Origin: [Scytonema hofmanni] UTEX 2349
Lineage (GTDB): Bacteria > Cyanobacteriota > Cyanobacteriia > Cyanobacteriales > Nostocaceae
Direction: 5' to 3'
Length of the DNA: 64,000 bases
Assembly (NCBI RefSeq): GCF_000582685.1
Contig: NZ_KK073765.1
Span: 14,687-78,686 of the forward strand
In this document: positions 24,677-33,560 of the stretch, piece by piece
How the letters are laid out: every line of letters begins with the position of its first letter
Position numbering within the stretch: the first letter of the stretch is position 1
Program-made: the position numbers and the translations under genes
Notes under the pieces: generated by a model
Seen by the model: the letters and a program-made list of their open reading frames with translations, nothing else
What the model was told of the DNA's origin: nothing
Databases searched by the model: none

Positions 24677-25102
24677 TCACCCCTTGGAAACAGTAGCGAT
24701 ATTTGAGTTAAGTGTCTGTAACCCCTCAAGAGCTTTTGCTTTATCTTTTGCTTTCAGCGCACCCTTCACCTGAGTTGCAGCATCTTCAATCGCATTATAG
24801 GTTTTGGAAGATTTAGTTTTGACACCATCCTCAACCTTAACCCAAGCGTTTTCAAACTTGTCAAACTCCTGTTGGGCTTTATCAAAATTCCCTGCTTCCA
24901 CAGCAGTTTTTGTATTTGAAACAACACTGTTCAAAGCATCAAAACCTCCCAGCGTAGCACCAGGAGTTTTAGACACTGTTGTCCCTCCATTCGTTTCAGT
25001 AGTAGCAGGGGTCTGGGTATTAGATTGTTGAGAGCTATTGCATCCTACAAATGTCAATAAGCTAATTGCAGTCAGGGGAATGATGTAGATTAAGCGTTTC
25101 AT
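24677..25102 (-). CDS. Helical lipoprotein (DUF4363-like)
   Basis: A 141-residue lipoprotein with lipobox LLTFVGC. After a Ser/Thr/Pro/Gly-rich linker, residues 50-140 form helices with the pattern AVEAGNFDKAQQEFDKFENAWVKVEDGVK, related to the AKANDWTKATANL region of the protein at 27.1 kb. It may belong to DUF4363-type helical bundle proteins. The original promoter, an element 1 at 26093, has been separated from the gene by an IS5-type element inserted 31 bp before the ATG. The gene itself is intact, but its expression may be lost or changed. Confidence 0.72.
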   Translation of the reverse strand: MKRLIYIIPLTAISLLTFVGCNSSQQSNTQTPATTETNGGTTVSKTPGATLGGFDALNSVVSNTKTAVEAGNFDKAQQEFDKFENAWVKVEDGVKTKSSKTYNAIEDAATQVKGALKAKDKAKALEGLQTLNSNIATVSKG

Positions 25103-25133
25103 AATACCTTTTTAAAAAATATACCTGAGATTA

Positions 25134-26052
25134 GACCTCTTGCAAAAGTCCTAGATGCGTGGGACAAGTAGATTAGAGTTGGGTAGCATCCATGACCTAC
25201 GAACAGGTAAAGAGCCTGAAATCAGAAGACTTTAAACGCTTGTGTGGTGTACGTCCAGATACTTTTAACCAAATGCTAGAGGTAGTGCGATCGCACAGCC
25301 AGCCAAAACGGAAAACAGGACGACCAGGTAAATTAAGCTTGCAAGATCAATTATTGATGACATTAGAATACTGGAGAGAGTACCGTACCTACTTTCATAT
25401 AGGTCAATCTTGGGGAGTAAATGAGTCTACAGCTTACCGAATTATCCGAAAAATAGAAGATACGCTGACTAAATCTAGGGCTTTCACGCTTCCAGGTAAG
25501 AAAAAACTCGCTACTTCTGATCATCAGTTACAGGTCGTGGTGGTTGATGTTACAGAAAGTCAGATTGAACGCCCTAAAAAAAACAAAAAAAGTTCTACAG
25601 TGGGAAAAAGAAACAGCATACACTAAAGTCACAAGTAGTGGTTGACCAAGCGAATGGTCAAATCATCTGCACCGCTCATGGTAAAGGTAGAGAGCATGAT
25701 TTTCGTATATTTAAAAATAGTAAAGTTAGGTTAAGAAAAGACATAGAATGCTTGGGAGATAAAGGTTATCAAGGTATTCAAAAACTACATGGCAATAGTC
25801 GGATTCCCAAGAAAAAGCCCAGAGGAGGTAAGTTAACTTCTGAAGATAAAAAGAGGAATCAAGAATTAGCTAAAATCAGAGTTTTAGGTGAGCATGTACA
25901 TCGGAAACTGAAGATATTTAAAATTTTGTCCCTTACTTATAGAAATCGTCGAAAAAGATTTAGTTTGAGGTTTAATCTTATTGCTGCTCTCTACAATTAC
26001 GAGCTTCATCTCCCTCAAACCGAATTTGCCTGAGCGACTTTTGCAAGAGGTC
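25134..26052 (+). mobile_element. IS5-family insertion sequence (complete, 919 bp)
   Basis: Inverted repeats GACCTCTTGCAAAAGTC (25134-25150) and GACTTTTGCAAGAGGTC (26036-26052) are perfect over 17 bp. The direct target duplication TA flanks both ends (25132-25133 and 26053-26054). The element holds one transposase in two frames. It sits in what was the 5' leader of the lipoprotein gene at 25102, with the element-1 promoter now on the far side and the transposase reading in the opposite direction. Confidence 0.9.
25192..26033 (+). CDS. IS5-family transposase in two frames (likely -1 frameshift)
   Basis: The first frame (25192-25626) has the N-terminal region (RLCGVRPDTFNQMLEVV; GRPGKLSLQDQLLMTLEYWR; GVNESTAYRIIRKIE) and the first DDE Asp (VVVDVTESQIERP). 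A run of A8-C-A7 follows at about 25577-25592. A -1 shift there leads into KKFYSGKKKQHTLKSQVVVD and the second frame (25638-26033), with DKGYQG and the Glu region near IRVLGEHVHRKLK. Many IS5 elements of this group make the full protein by programmed frameshifting on such runs, so the element may well be active. Confidence 0.82.
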
Positions 26053-26092
26053 TATTGAATATAGCTTCTTTTCTTTAGTTTTTCATACATAA

Positions 26093-26110
26093 ATGAAATT
26101 ACGATGAAAT
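26093..26110 (-). promoter_or_regulatory. Element 1 stranded by the IS5 insertion
   Basis: Perfect ATGAAAT-TACG-ATGAAAT on the plus strand; the coding strand then has a -10-like TAAAGA at 26072-26077. Without the IS it would lie about 70 bp before the lipoprotein start at 25102, the same spacing as at other genes. Confidence 0.68.
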
Positions 26111-26215
26111 TGGCTCTTGAAGTGATGATTTAAAATACAGTTTTTGAGTTTATTGATTGTCCAAAAAAATCATATTTTTTCAACTTAATTCATCTGAGAT
26201 ATATATTAAATGAAA

Positions 26216-26332
26216 TTAATTATCAATTAGACGGGCAGATATTTCTGATAACTTACCTTTGTGTTCGCGTAGACGCTGTAATAGTCTATACTCTTCTGTA
26301 CTAACGCGGGTGCGTAAAGGTTTTTTTTGCAC
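26216..26332 (-). CDS. Possible 38-residue helical peptide or remnant
   Basis: From a GTG the frame reads MQKKPLRTRVSTEEYRLLQRLREHKGKLSEISARLIDN (given here in full only to show its character: basic, two helices; the key parts are TRVSTEEYRLLQRL and KLSEISARLI). The codon pattern looks protein-coding and the fold could be a ribbon-helix-helix end. A stop lies seven codons upstream, so it is either a very small protein or the end of a lost gene. The surrounding 26111-26215 and 26333-26620 hold nothing else I can support. Confidence 0.3.
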   Translation of the reverse strand: MQKKPLRTRVSTEEYRLLQRLREHKGKLSEISARLIDN

Positions 26333-26622
26333 GTTGGTTAGAGTTTTTGGTCGTTAGTTTACCAAAATATATTAGTTCGTTTCTGGAACTAAGCATTAAA
26401 TTTCCAGTTCACTTTTGTCCTTACTATTAATAGCAACTAGTACTGTCACACTTGTACAAGTATTTGAGAGATTGCATACACTTCAAAATAGGTATTGCGA
26501 TGTAACTGGTTTAAACTAAACCTCACTTGTACCGCAAAATAAAAATTCAATTGGTAAAATCCGACACAATCTTCACATACCAAACCTGGAATTAACTTAC
26601 AAGCTTAGACACACCAAGTTGA

Positions 26623-27010
26623 TCAATCCATCCATTCAGGCAGTTCCACTTCTACCCAATCTTTCTCGTCTAAAATTACAGCAGCACCAAATCCAATTGT
26701 GGGTAGACCAAGTAATACTAATAAAGCACTACCAATTATTATTGGATGAGTCTGTAAATTTGACCAATTAAGCCATCGTTTCTGATCGTTATTTGTCATA
26801 GGGACAGCTAGAGGGGAGTCCAAAGCCGCTAGCAATGCTAATGTTTGTGGCTCTGTTAGGCAACTTTCAACTACCTCGCCTTCTCCCAGATAAAGCTTGC
26901 GGGTTTCTCTGTCTAGTAGGAGATAACAATACTCAGTAGATTGACTGCGATCGCCAAAGTGGTGCTGTGGTGTGATTTTTTGGGTAACTAGGTGGGGTCA
27001 TCTCTCAAAC
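26623..27010 (-). pseudogene. Membrane-anchored hypothetical protein with disrupted 5' end
   Basis: The frame is open from about 27000 and reads QHHFGDRSQSTEYCYLLLDR, then GEGEVVESCLTEPQTLALL, a helix (IIIGSALLVLLGLPTIGFGA) and an acidic end (EVELPEWMD). No start codon is available before TTG 26835. In the next frame an ATG at about 27001 gives MTPPSYPK up to a run of six A, where a one-base shift would join it to the main frame. It therefore looks like a gene of about 125 residues broken by a homopolymer indel, or one read by slippage. I do not recognise the family. Confidence 0.4.
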
Positions 27011-27147
27011 TCCAAAAGTAGTCCAATGCTATCTATGATTAGTTGCTAATGTAATAGTCAACTAATTTGTGTATCTAGAGCTTGTTTTTGTGAGTACCAA
27101 TACCTCAAGCATTGAGCATACTCAAGTATCAGAAAGTCTAAGTATTA

Positions 27148-27942
27148 CTATTTAAAGACCTTCTCTAGATTATCCACTTCATCTAGTACAGGGGTAGCAA
27201 GACGACCATAATCTTTAGATGATTTAGCCGCCTCAACACTAGCAACAAGTCCATCAAATTTCTGTACTTGTGCAGTTCCTCCACGCGCTAAGATAGATGG
27301 TCTAACTGCATTCCAGGTGCGGCGCATCTCCGATGCAGTTTTTTTCAGCTGGCTTGTATTTCCTGTTGCTGACCAAATTTCCAACTCGCGTCCATAGTAA
27401 TCAAGTAGCGTTACCTCAACTGGTACTTTTGGTTCAAATTCCTTGGTAATATTAGCAGCGAGTAACGTCACTTGGTTAGCGTCGCGCATTGCAGATATGC
27501 GATTTTTAGCGGTGACAACTTTATTGAGTGCTGCTATTTTGGAATCCAACTGTGCTAATTCTGTTTTATTCTCACCCTTGATTTCGGTATGTAGACTTTT
27601 TGCTGCATTTTCAAGCAAGGTAAGATTAGCTGTGGCTTTTGTCCAATCATTGGCTTTAGCCATATCGTAGACACTTTCACCGTATTCACCTACTTGGCTA
27701 AGGAAAGTTGGTACTTTATCATCATTTACTTCAGTATCAGCATCGTTAGCTGCATCTAGCTTTTCTCTCTCTTCATTGACTTCCACATCTTTATTAATCA
27801 TCATCTGAGTGCTGCTGTAATGCTGTGGCATAATTGCAACAGGTAACTGGGGTTGATTTATAGAGATAGCTTTTGGCAAACCAGCGATACCTAAAGTACC
27901 AAGCAAAGAACCGATAACAATGATTTTTGTTGAGTTATTCAT
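27148..27942 (-). CDS. Secreted helical protein of unknown function
   Basis: A 264-residue protein from ATG 27942, with AGGA just upstream; the longer TTG start at 27960 lacks support. The signal segment is IVIGSLLGTLGIAGLPKAIS. The mature part is almost all helix, with repeats of the type YDMAKANDWTKATANLTLLENAAKSL and ASVEAAKSSKDYGRLATPVLDEVDNLEKVF. These resemble the lipoprotein at 24.7 kb. It is divergent from the PepSY gene at 28225, and each has its own element-2 promoter in the shared 280-bp region, so the pair is probably co-regulated. The function is unknown. Confidence 0.72.
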   Translation of the reverse strand: MNNSTKIIVIGSLLGTLGIAGLPKAISINQPQLPVAIMPQHYSSTQMMINKDVEVNEEREKLDAANDADTEVNDDKVPTFLSQVGEYGESVYDMAKANDWTKATANLTLLENAAKSLHTEIKGENKTELAQLDSKIAALNKVVTAKNRISAMRDANQVTLLAANITKEFEPKVPVEVTLLDYYGRELEIWSATGNTSQLKKTASEMRRTWNAVRPSILARGGTAQVQKFDGLVASVEAAKSSKDYGRLATPVLDEVDNLEKVFK

Positions 27943-27977
27943 AAATCCTATATGCCTCAATCCATGTTTGTAGTTTT

Positions 27978-28011
27978 ACTATAGATACCATTTGTTAAGA
28001 ACTTGGAAAGA
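27978..28011 (-). promoter_or_regulatory. Element 2 promoter, helical secreted protein
   Basis: Coding strand reads TCTTTCC-AAGT-TCTTAAC, 10 bp, then TATAGT. It lies 36 bp before the ATG at 27942 and faces away from its partner promoter at 28097. Confidence 0.78.
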
Positions 28012-28096
28012 TTTGATTGAGTGTAAAAAATTTTTAAAATCCTTTATTTATAACTTAGATATAGTTATTAAACTTATTTTTTATAATCTCAAACAA

Positions 28097-28130
28097 TCTT
28101 TCCAACTTCTTGACTTTTTATCTTTAAAGT
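28097..28130 (+). promoter_or_regulatory. Element 2 promoter, PepSY protein
   Basis: TCTTTCC-AACT-TCTTGAC, 10 bp, then TAAAGT, on the plus strand. This is one of only two plus-strand copies; it drives the PepSY gene at 28225 and leaves a leader of about 90 nt. Confidence 0.78.
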
Positions 28131-28224
28131 GATGTCATAGCAACTCAAATACAGGTGTGAAAAACACAGTAATGATAACTACTTTGGATTGCTCAACAAA
28201 CAAAAATTTCTAGGATTGACACAC

Positions 28225-28773
28225 ATGAGAACTTCAACAAAAATCGCTTTAGCAGCTGCTTTAATGAGTATTTTAGGTGTTGGTGCAGTGGTCAAAACAG
28301 TAAGTGCCTCTACTTCTCAAAACAGTGTACAAGTAGCTCAGGCTAGTGACGGAGATGGCGAAGCTAATGACGCTACAGAAGCTCCTGAAATCATGAAGAA
28401 TGGTGTTCATCACACTAAAATAGCTCAAGCAAGTGATGGTGACGGTGAAACTAATGATGATCAAGAAGAACAGCAAGAGGACAAAAAACTACAAGCTTTA
28501 GCTAAAATTACAGCAGAACAAGCTAAACAAGCTGCTGAAACTTCTGTCGGTGATAAAGCTAGTAGTGTAAAACTCGAAAATGAAGATGGTAACTTAGTTT
28601 ATGCTGTAAAAATTGGTCAAAAAGAGGTGAAAGTTGACGCTGGTAATGGTAAAGTTCTCTACACTGAGAATGCTAACCAGGAAAGCGATGAAAATGAGGC
28701 TTCTCGTCCAAAGAGTAGCATTCAAGTTACGGAGAATAATAACGAACAGGAAACAAATGAAGGTAGTAAGTAG
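28225..28773 (+). CDS. Exported PepSY-domain protein
   Basis: A 182-residue protein from ATG 28225 (TAGGA upstream; the frame also extends to 28189). A signal peptide (KIALAAALMSILGVGAVVKT) is followed by two copies of an acidic unit (VAQASDGDGEANDATEAPE and IAQASDGDGETNDDQEE), which could bind cations. A PepSY domain comes next (ITAEQAKQAAETSVGDKASSV, then DGNLVYAVKIGQKEVKVDAGNGKVL), then a disordered acidic tail. PepSY proteins are exported and in some bacteria modulate envelope sensor kinases or proteases; here the element-2 promoter makes a feedback role on HK1 worth testing. Confidence 0.8.
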   Translation: MRTSTKIALAAALMSILGVGAVVKTVSASTSQNSVQVAQASDGDGEANDATEAPEIMKNGVHHTKIAQASDGDGETNDDQEEQQEDKKLQALAKITAEQAKQAAETSVGDKASSVKLENEDGNLVYAVKIGQKEVKVDAGNGKVLYTENANQESDENEASRPKSSIQVTENNNEQETNEGSK

Positions 28774-28836
28774 AGTAATTTATCACTAGTTGTAAGTGAT
28801 GTTTAGCTGTAAATAGCTAAATACGAGGTTGTTGAA

Positions 28837-29261
28837 TCATCTCTTTTCAACAACCTCCTTTGTTTTTACTAGATCGCCGACGGCGGGGCTTCTCTCAAGC
28901 AATACAATACTACCTTGCTGCTGAATTTTTTCCCAATATTCATTAGCAACCAATTTCATAATTATTTCTAGTAACCAGGTAAATTTTATTCCTCGGTTGA
29001 GTCGGTGTAACTCTTTCCATGCAGATACAGATTTTGCAACTTTCCAATTATACTGTTGAAAAAATTCTGCCCCTTGCTCAGGAGCAAATAACAAGGTTTT
29101 ATTTCCATTCGCAAAATATTGGTCAAAAATTTTTCGAGCGTAAACTTGATCGTAATTTTTTAACGCTAATGATGATTCCAATTCAAATAGCCACCAATTT
29201 AGATTAGATTGCTCATAAATATCGGTTGCAAGTAATGCTACTTGGGTTTCATGTAGATATG
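28837..29261 (-). pseudogene. SAM-dependent methyltransferase, C-terminal half cut off by an IS
   Basis: The frame reads in from the IS boundary as HETQVALLATDIYEQSNLNW, then DQVYARKIFDQYFANGNKTL and FFQQYNWKVAKSV, the C-terminal part of a class I SAM methyltransferase of the LCMT-like family. The matching upstream piece, VITEGLLSYL, lies at 30542-30632 beyond the IS4-type element. Joining them at the 9-bp target duplication restores GLLSYLHETQVALLA exactly. The gene was therefore interrupted, and the N-terminal SAM-binding region also appears to be lost. Confidence 0.7.
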
Positions 29262-30532
29262 CTGACGGGGCGACAAAAGGGCTAAGATGCAGATAGAATA
29301 AGCTCCATCGCTCTTAGACCTCGTTGATAATACTTCGATTTATTGCGACATAATCTTATTAATTTCGTGACTAAATCTTCACATGATTCCATGAAATTAA
29401 CCCATGTTTGACCATATAATCCTATATAAAAAGTGCTGTGCCGTCTTTCGATACGCCCATATTCTTTCACGCGACCCACATATTTTTGCACACCTTTTTG
29501 TTTAATTTGTTGTCCATGTATTGTGGCAGATGTGTAGGCGATGGCTATTAATAAAATCAGAGATATTAAACGCTTATTTGAGACCTTAGTCCCTTCCAAG
29601 TTGTAGCCGCCACTCTTAAAATCTCGGAACATCTCTTCTATATCGAATCTCCTTTTATAAGCTGCGATCGCTAACTCTAAAGTCACTAAATTTGTGACGA
29701 TAAACCATCCTTCTTTTGGCGCTATTCCTTGAATTTTACGTTTCCATTTACAAGCCACGTTAAAACCGATAAATCCTTTTTGTTTAGTTACCTTAACTCC
29801 TTGGAAAAAAAAAGAAATTCCCGGCGATAAACCTAAGTTATTTAATTCTTTCCAAATATCATGTTTAATTTCAATAAATTCGTTCTTTTTCAAACGAAGA
29901 CAAAAAGACATATCTTGCTCTCGGAGCCAATTTGCTAGTTTGACTGAACAAAATTCACGCGTTGCCTAATATGCAAATTTTATAATTATTAAAAAGTGGT
30001 AAAACTTGAGATATCAATGATTTTTGTTCATCCAGATTGCTGCTTCCTAACTTTGATAAGAGTTCAAAATATATAGGAAAGGCTCTTTTATCCCAAACTA
30101 CGCTAATTACAAATAGATTAATGCAACCCCATGCAGTGCGATCAATGACTACATAAATCATTTCGCCAGGTTGAAAATATATTGACAACCATGTGGTAAC
30201 AATAGGAAACCAAATTCTTTCAATTGTTAGGAAGGGGAATGACAAAAATCTTTGTAATTTCTTTCTTCTGCTTTGAAATAAAATGGGAATTGGTAGAGCA
30301 GTTGCTAACGCTTCCAAATTCACTTTTTTAATGGACTGTAGAACATTAATTAAAATAGTTAACAACAAGTATTCAGTTGGGCTGAATTGACTTTTTAAGT
30401 GTGTTTGGTAGAATAGAGGTATCATTGTCATTAGATAAGTCTTGTTGACAAAAGTAGACCTATCTTTTTTTACCACAAATTGCTACACGGTTTATCTCAT
30501 AAGCTTTTCAAGCTACTTTGTCGCCCCTTCAG
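29262..30532 (-). mobile_element. IS4-like insertion sequence, 1271 bp, 9-bp target duplication
   Basis: Ends CTGACGGGGCGACAAA (29262) and, on the other strand, CTGAAGGGGCGACAAA (to 30532) are inverted repeats with one mismatch in 16. The direct repeat gtagatatg flanks both sides (29253-29261 and 30533-30541). Removing the IS and one copy restores the methyltransferase frame, which proves the boundaries. The transposase inside is broken. Confidence 0.9.
29282..30476 (-). pseudogene. IS4-type transposase with frameshift and Asp-to-Asn change
   Basis: The first part (29955-30476) carries the N-terminal region and the first catalytic Asp (YVVIDRTAWG). It ends at ICILGNA. One extra G there breaks the frame; skipping it gives GN-REFCSVKLANWLREQDMSF, continuous with 29282-29911, which holds the Y-(2)-R-(3)-E region (YKRRFDIEEMFRDFKSGG). 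In related IS4 proteins the motif is GDREF, so the second catalytic Asp is also changed to Asn. The copy is dead twice over. Confidence 0.8.
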
Positions 30533-30541
30533 GTAGATATG

Positions 30542-30632
30542 ATAGCAACCCTTCTGTAATCACTAGCGTCTGTCTTGTTGCAAGATTAATCTCTGAAAAA
30601 AAAGTTTCGGCAAGATTCATCATCGAATAAAG
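30542..30632 (-). pseudogene. SAM-dependent methyltransferase, middle fragment upstream of the IS
   Basis: The frame reads MMNLAETFFSEINLATRQTL then VITEGLLSYL and joins the C-terminal piece at 28837-29261 across the IS. VITEGLLxYL is a typical LCMT/TIGR00027-type stretch. The expected 80-100 N-terminal residues with the SAM-binding motif are not found upstream, so the gene had lost its start as well. Confidence 0.6.
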
Positions 30633-30720
30633 TATTATTTGTGATTCTGGCTAAACTTTAAAAATATTGCAGATGTAAAATCCTAAAACTTTAGGCAATA
30701 TTAAAAATGGCACTTTTGTA

Positions 30721-30768
30721 TCACACTATAGTAACAGCAGCTACTATCACTTTTGCATAATTTTTCAT
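30721..30768 (-). pseudogene. Truncated secreted-protein start (15 residues)
   Basis: MKNYAKVIVAAVTIV and then a stop, with a very good ribosome binding site (AAAGGAG, 7 bp before the ATG) and a perfect element-2 promoter 59 bp upstream. It looks like the beginning of a signal peptide whose gene has been cut off. Either a nonsense mutation ended the gene or the rest was lost with the neighbouring IS. Confidence 0.45.
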
Positions 30769-30826
30769 TTCATTCACTCCTTTAATTAGAGTTCAATAAC
30801 CTGGATGAGTAAGGTTGTTGGATTGA

Positions 30827-30860
30827 ATTATAGAGAATAAAAGTCAAGAACTCGGAAAGA
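30827..30860 (-). promoter_or_regulatory. Element 2 promoter, truncated secreted gene
   Basis: Coding strand reads TCTTTCC-GAGT-TCTTGAC, 10 bp, then a consensus TATAAT. Back to back with the plus-strand copy at 30937, the same divergent layout as at 28.0 kb. Confidence 0.8.
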
Positions 30861-30936
30861 TTTGCTTCAATTTAAAAAAATATTCTGCGATCGCTTGAGG
30901 AATAAAGTCATAAAAAAATTAAGTCCTTCATCTGAA

Positions 30937-30970
30937 TCTTTCCAAGTTCTTGACCTTTGCTGCTTATAAT
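30937..30970 (+). promoter_or_regulatory. Element 2 promoter, Omp85 unit
   Basis: TCTTTCC-AAGT-TCTTGAC, 10 bp, then a consensus TATAAT. It reads through a 25-codon signal-peptide-like frame (31002-31079) into the Omp85 gene at 31181. Confidence 0.8.
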
Positions 30971-31001
30971 CACAAACCTATATTTCAGATAAATTTACAC
31001 C

Positions 31002-31079
31002 ATGAATATTTCAATTAATCTAGCTATAGCTATAGCTTTCATCAGCATTTTTGGCTTTGGTGGTCAGTTGCTTGCATAA
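31002..31079 (+). pseudogene. Truncated secreted-protein start (25 residues)
   Basis: MNISINLAIAIAFISIFGFG-type hydrophobic start, ending after GQLLA at a stop. It is followed by a GC-rich HIP1-containing repeat (ccccaccggaagcgatcgct) that probably disrupted the original gene. It is placed 30 bp after the element-2 -10 box. It could also be a small membrane peptide, but its form is that of a bare signal sequence. Confidence 0.4.
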
Positions 31080-31180
31080 GAGCATGATTGCTTTGCGATT
31101 GGCTACGCCCCACCGGAAGCGATCGCTAAGTGACTCCTATGGAGTACCGCGTGTGGTAACTATGAGGAATGTAAAGTAAA

Positions 31181-33265
31181 ATGCGTCTATTCCCCGTATT
31201 GGTAGCAGTAGTAGCAATTGCAGTTCCTTTAAGCGAATGCAAGAATGCAAATGGACAAACTGCTGACAGTTTCAAACAGACAACAAAGGTTTTTATACCA
31301 AGAATCAATCAGCAGTCGGAAAAAGACTCCGACACCACTCTTGGTCAAAAGAATGCCAACGCGCCTGCGGCAATACCTGTATTTCCCATAACTCCAGGAA
31401 ATACTCAAACCAACAAAGCCCCAGAAGCAACTGAAGCCCCTGTGTTGATATCGGAAGTAGCAGTTAGATATCAGGTAGGGCAAATCTTACCAGAACTAGA
31501 AAACCAAGTATACAAAGTAATTCGTACTCAACCAGGACGAACCACAACCCGCTCCCAATTGCAAGAAGATATAAACGCTATATTTGCTACTGGCTTCTTC
31601 TCCAATGTTCAAGTAGTGCCAGAGGATACCCCTTTGGGAGTAAAAGTAAGCTTTGTAGTGCAACCTAACCCTGTTCTGACTAAGGTAGAAGTGCAAGCTA
31701 ATCCTGGCACAGGTGTTCCCTCTTTACTATCTACTAATGCTGTGGATGAAGTCTTTCGTGAGCAGTATGGCAGAATCTTGAATTTGCGCGACTTACAAGA
31801 GAGTATCAAGCTATTAACTAAGCGGTATCAAGACCAGGGTTACGTGCTAGCCAACGTGATTGGAACACCGCAAGTTGCTGAAAACGGAGTTGTCACCCTG
31901 CAAGTAGCAGAAGGGGTGGTGGAGAATATTAGAGTCCGGTTCCGCAATAAAGAAGGTCAAGAGACAAACGAAAAGGGACAACCAGTACGAGGTCGGACAC
32001 AGGAGTATATCATTCAGCGCGAATTGGAGTTGAAGCCGGGACAAGTATTCAACCGTAATACTGTGCAAAAAGACTTGCAACGGGTATATGGATTAGGGCT
32101 ATTTGAAGATGTAAATGTCTCCCTTGACCCTAGCACTGACCCCAGCAAAGTAGATGTAGTGGTGAATGTGGCCGAACGCAGTGGCGGTTCGGTTGCAGTT
32201 GGGGGTGGCATTAGTTCTGCTAGTGGACTGTTTGGCACTGTTAGCTATCAACAGCAAAACCTAAACGGAAGAAACCAAAAATTGGGTGCGGAAGTACAGG
32301 TGGGACAGAGGGATTTGCTGTTTGACCTGCGATTTACAGAACCCTGGATTGCGGGAGATCCTTATCGGACTTCTTACACCACTAATCTTTTTCGCCGTAG
32401 CTCCATTTCGTTGATTTTTGATGGCAAAAATAATGATATTAAGACCTTTGAAACAGGGAAAACGAATGGCGATCGCCCCCGTGTCCTCCGTCTAGGCGGC
32501 GGTGTCACCTTTACTCGTCCCCTGAGCAATAATCCTGACAAAAATTCCGAATGGACGGCTTCAGCAGGTTTGCAATATCAACGAGTTTCCACCCGTGATG
32601 CTAATGGCAACATCAGAAAAGAAGGAACCGTGTTCAAGAATGGAATAGCTACTGAACTAGTTCCACTTAGCAAGTCTGGACAAGGTGAAGACGATTTGCT
32701 GTTGTTGCAACTAGGGGTACAACGCGATCGCCGTAATAATTCCTTACAACCCTCTAGCGGTTCTTATCTCCGCTTCGGAGTCGATCAGTCAGTACCAGTA
32801 GGACTAGGCAATATTTTTCTTACCAGATTACGAGGTAACTATAGCCAGTATTTTCCCGTCAACTTTATTAGTCTTACCAAAGGGCCACAAACCTTAGCAT
32901 TTAACTTGCAGGGTGGAACTGTTCTTGGTGACTTGCCTCCTTACGAAGCCTTTACCCTTGGTGGTAGTAACTCCGTTCGGGGTTATCAAGAAGGAGGATT
33001 AGGTAGTGGACGTACTTACATACAAGCCTCGGCTGAGTATCGCTTCCCCATTTTCTCAGTCGTCAGTGGCGCACTATTTTTTGATATTGGTAGTGATTTC
33101 GGAAGTAATACCAAGCCATCTGAGGTACTGAACAAAAATGGTAGTGGCTACGGTTATGGTCTTGGTCTGCGCGTACAATCGCCACTGGGGCCAATTCGCA
33201 TTGACTATGGCATCAATGGCGATGGTGACAACCGCATCAATTTTGGTATTGGCGAAAGGTTTTAA
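31181..33265 (+). CDS. Omp85/BamA-family outer-membrane protein
   Basis: A 694-residue protein with a signal peptide (MRLFPVLVAVVAIAVPLSEC). A Pro/Ala-rich linker is followed by three POTRA-like domains at about 85-330 (ISEVAVRYQVGQ; TKVEVQANPGTGV; NIRVRFRNKEGQE), then a 16-strand barrel ending in NFGIGERF with the C-terminal Phe expected for barrel assembly. The barrel motif GGSNSVRGYQEGGLGSGR is the conserved VRGY/F loop of Omp85 proteins. It inserts or exports outer-membrane proteins. Its element-2 promoter is unusual for a housekeeping BamA and suggests a stress-induced second copy. Confidence 0.88.
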   Translation: MRLFPVLVAVVAIAVPLSECKNANGQTADSFKQTTKVFIPRINQQSEKDSDTTLGQKNANAPAAIPVFPITPGNTQTNKAPEATEAPVLISEVAVRYQVGQILPELENQVYKVIRTQPGRTTTRSQLQEDINAIFATGFFSNVQVVPEDTPLGVKVSFVVQPNPVLTKVEVQANPGTGVPSLLSTNAVDEVFREQYGRILNLRDLQESIKLLTKRYQDQGYVLANVIGTPQVAENGVVTLQVAEGVVENIRVRFRNKEGQETNEKGQPVRGRTQEYIIQRELELKPGQVFNRNTVQKDLQRVYGLGLFEDVNVSLDPSTDPSKVDVVVNVAERSGGSVAVGGGISSASGLFGTVSYQQQNLNGRNQKLGAEVQVGQRDLLFDLRFTEPWIAGDPYRTSYTTNLFRRSSISLIFDGKNNDIKTFETGKTNGDRPRVLRLGGGVTFTRPLSNNPDKNSEWTASAGLQYQRVSTRDANGNIRKEGTVFKNGIATELVPLSKSGQGEDDLLLLQLGVQRDRRNNSLQPSSGSYLRFGVDQSVPVGLGNIFLTRLRGNYSQYFPVNFISLTKGPQTLAFNLQGGTVLGDLPPYEAFTLGGSNSVRGYQEGGLGSGRTYIQASAEYRFPIFSVVSGALFFDIGSDFGSNTKPSEVLNKNGSGYGYGLGLRVQSPLGPIRIDYGINGDGDNRINFGIGERF

Positions 33266-33334
33266 GTTTTCAGCAGTCAGTAAAGCGTATGAACGGATGA
33301 CGCAGATAGCATTAGTAAAATATTAGGATTGAGC

Positions 33335-33502
33335 ATGGCTTATTTGATCAATCTCTTGCCGATTAGACAACTTTATCACCTGAGTTGCGATCGCTTAACT
33401 CGCTATATTGTCGCAGTTATATCAGTTGTAGTCGCGCTACTACTGACACTGCTGTTACAGTCTTTGGTAAAATCTAGGACCAGCCCTTTCAAGGTCTTGT
33501 AA
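33335..33502 (+). pseudogene. DUF4118-type sensor kinase, N-terminal remnant
   Basis: A 55-residue frame (RLTRYIVAVISVVVALLLTLLLQSLV) matches the first helices of the DUF4118 (KdpD-like) membrane domain found at the start of many cyanobacterial hybrid kinases. The stop comes just after RTSPF, where the second helix should follow. The remainder is missing. Confidence 0.5.
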
Positions 33503-33560
33503 TTACCCTCAAACTATAGTTAGTTGAAAAAATATAGTTGCTAGAGAGGGAATAGCTAGA

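Noticed and set aside
32014..32238. Minus-strand frames inside the Omp85 gene
   Set aside because: All are shadows of the strongly supported Omp85 reading frame.
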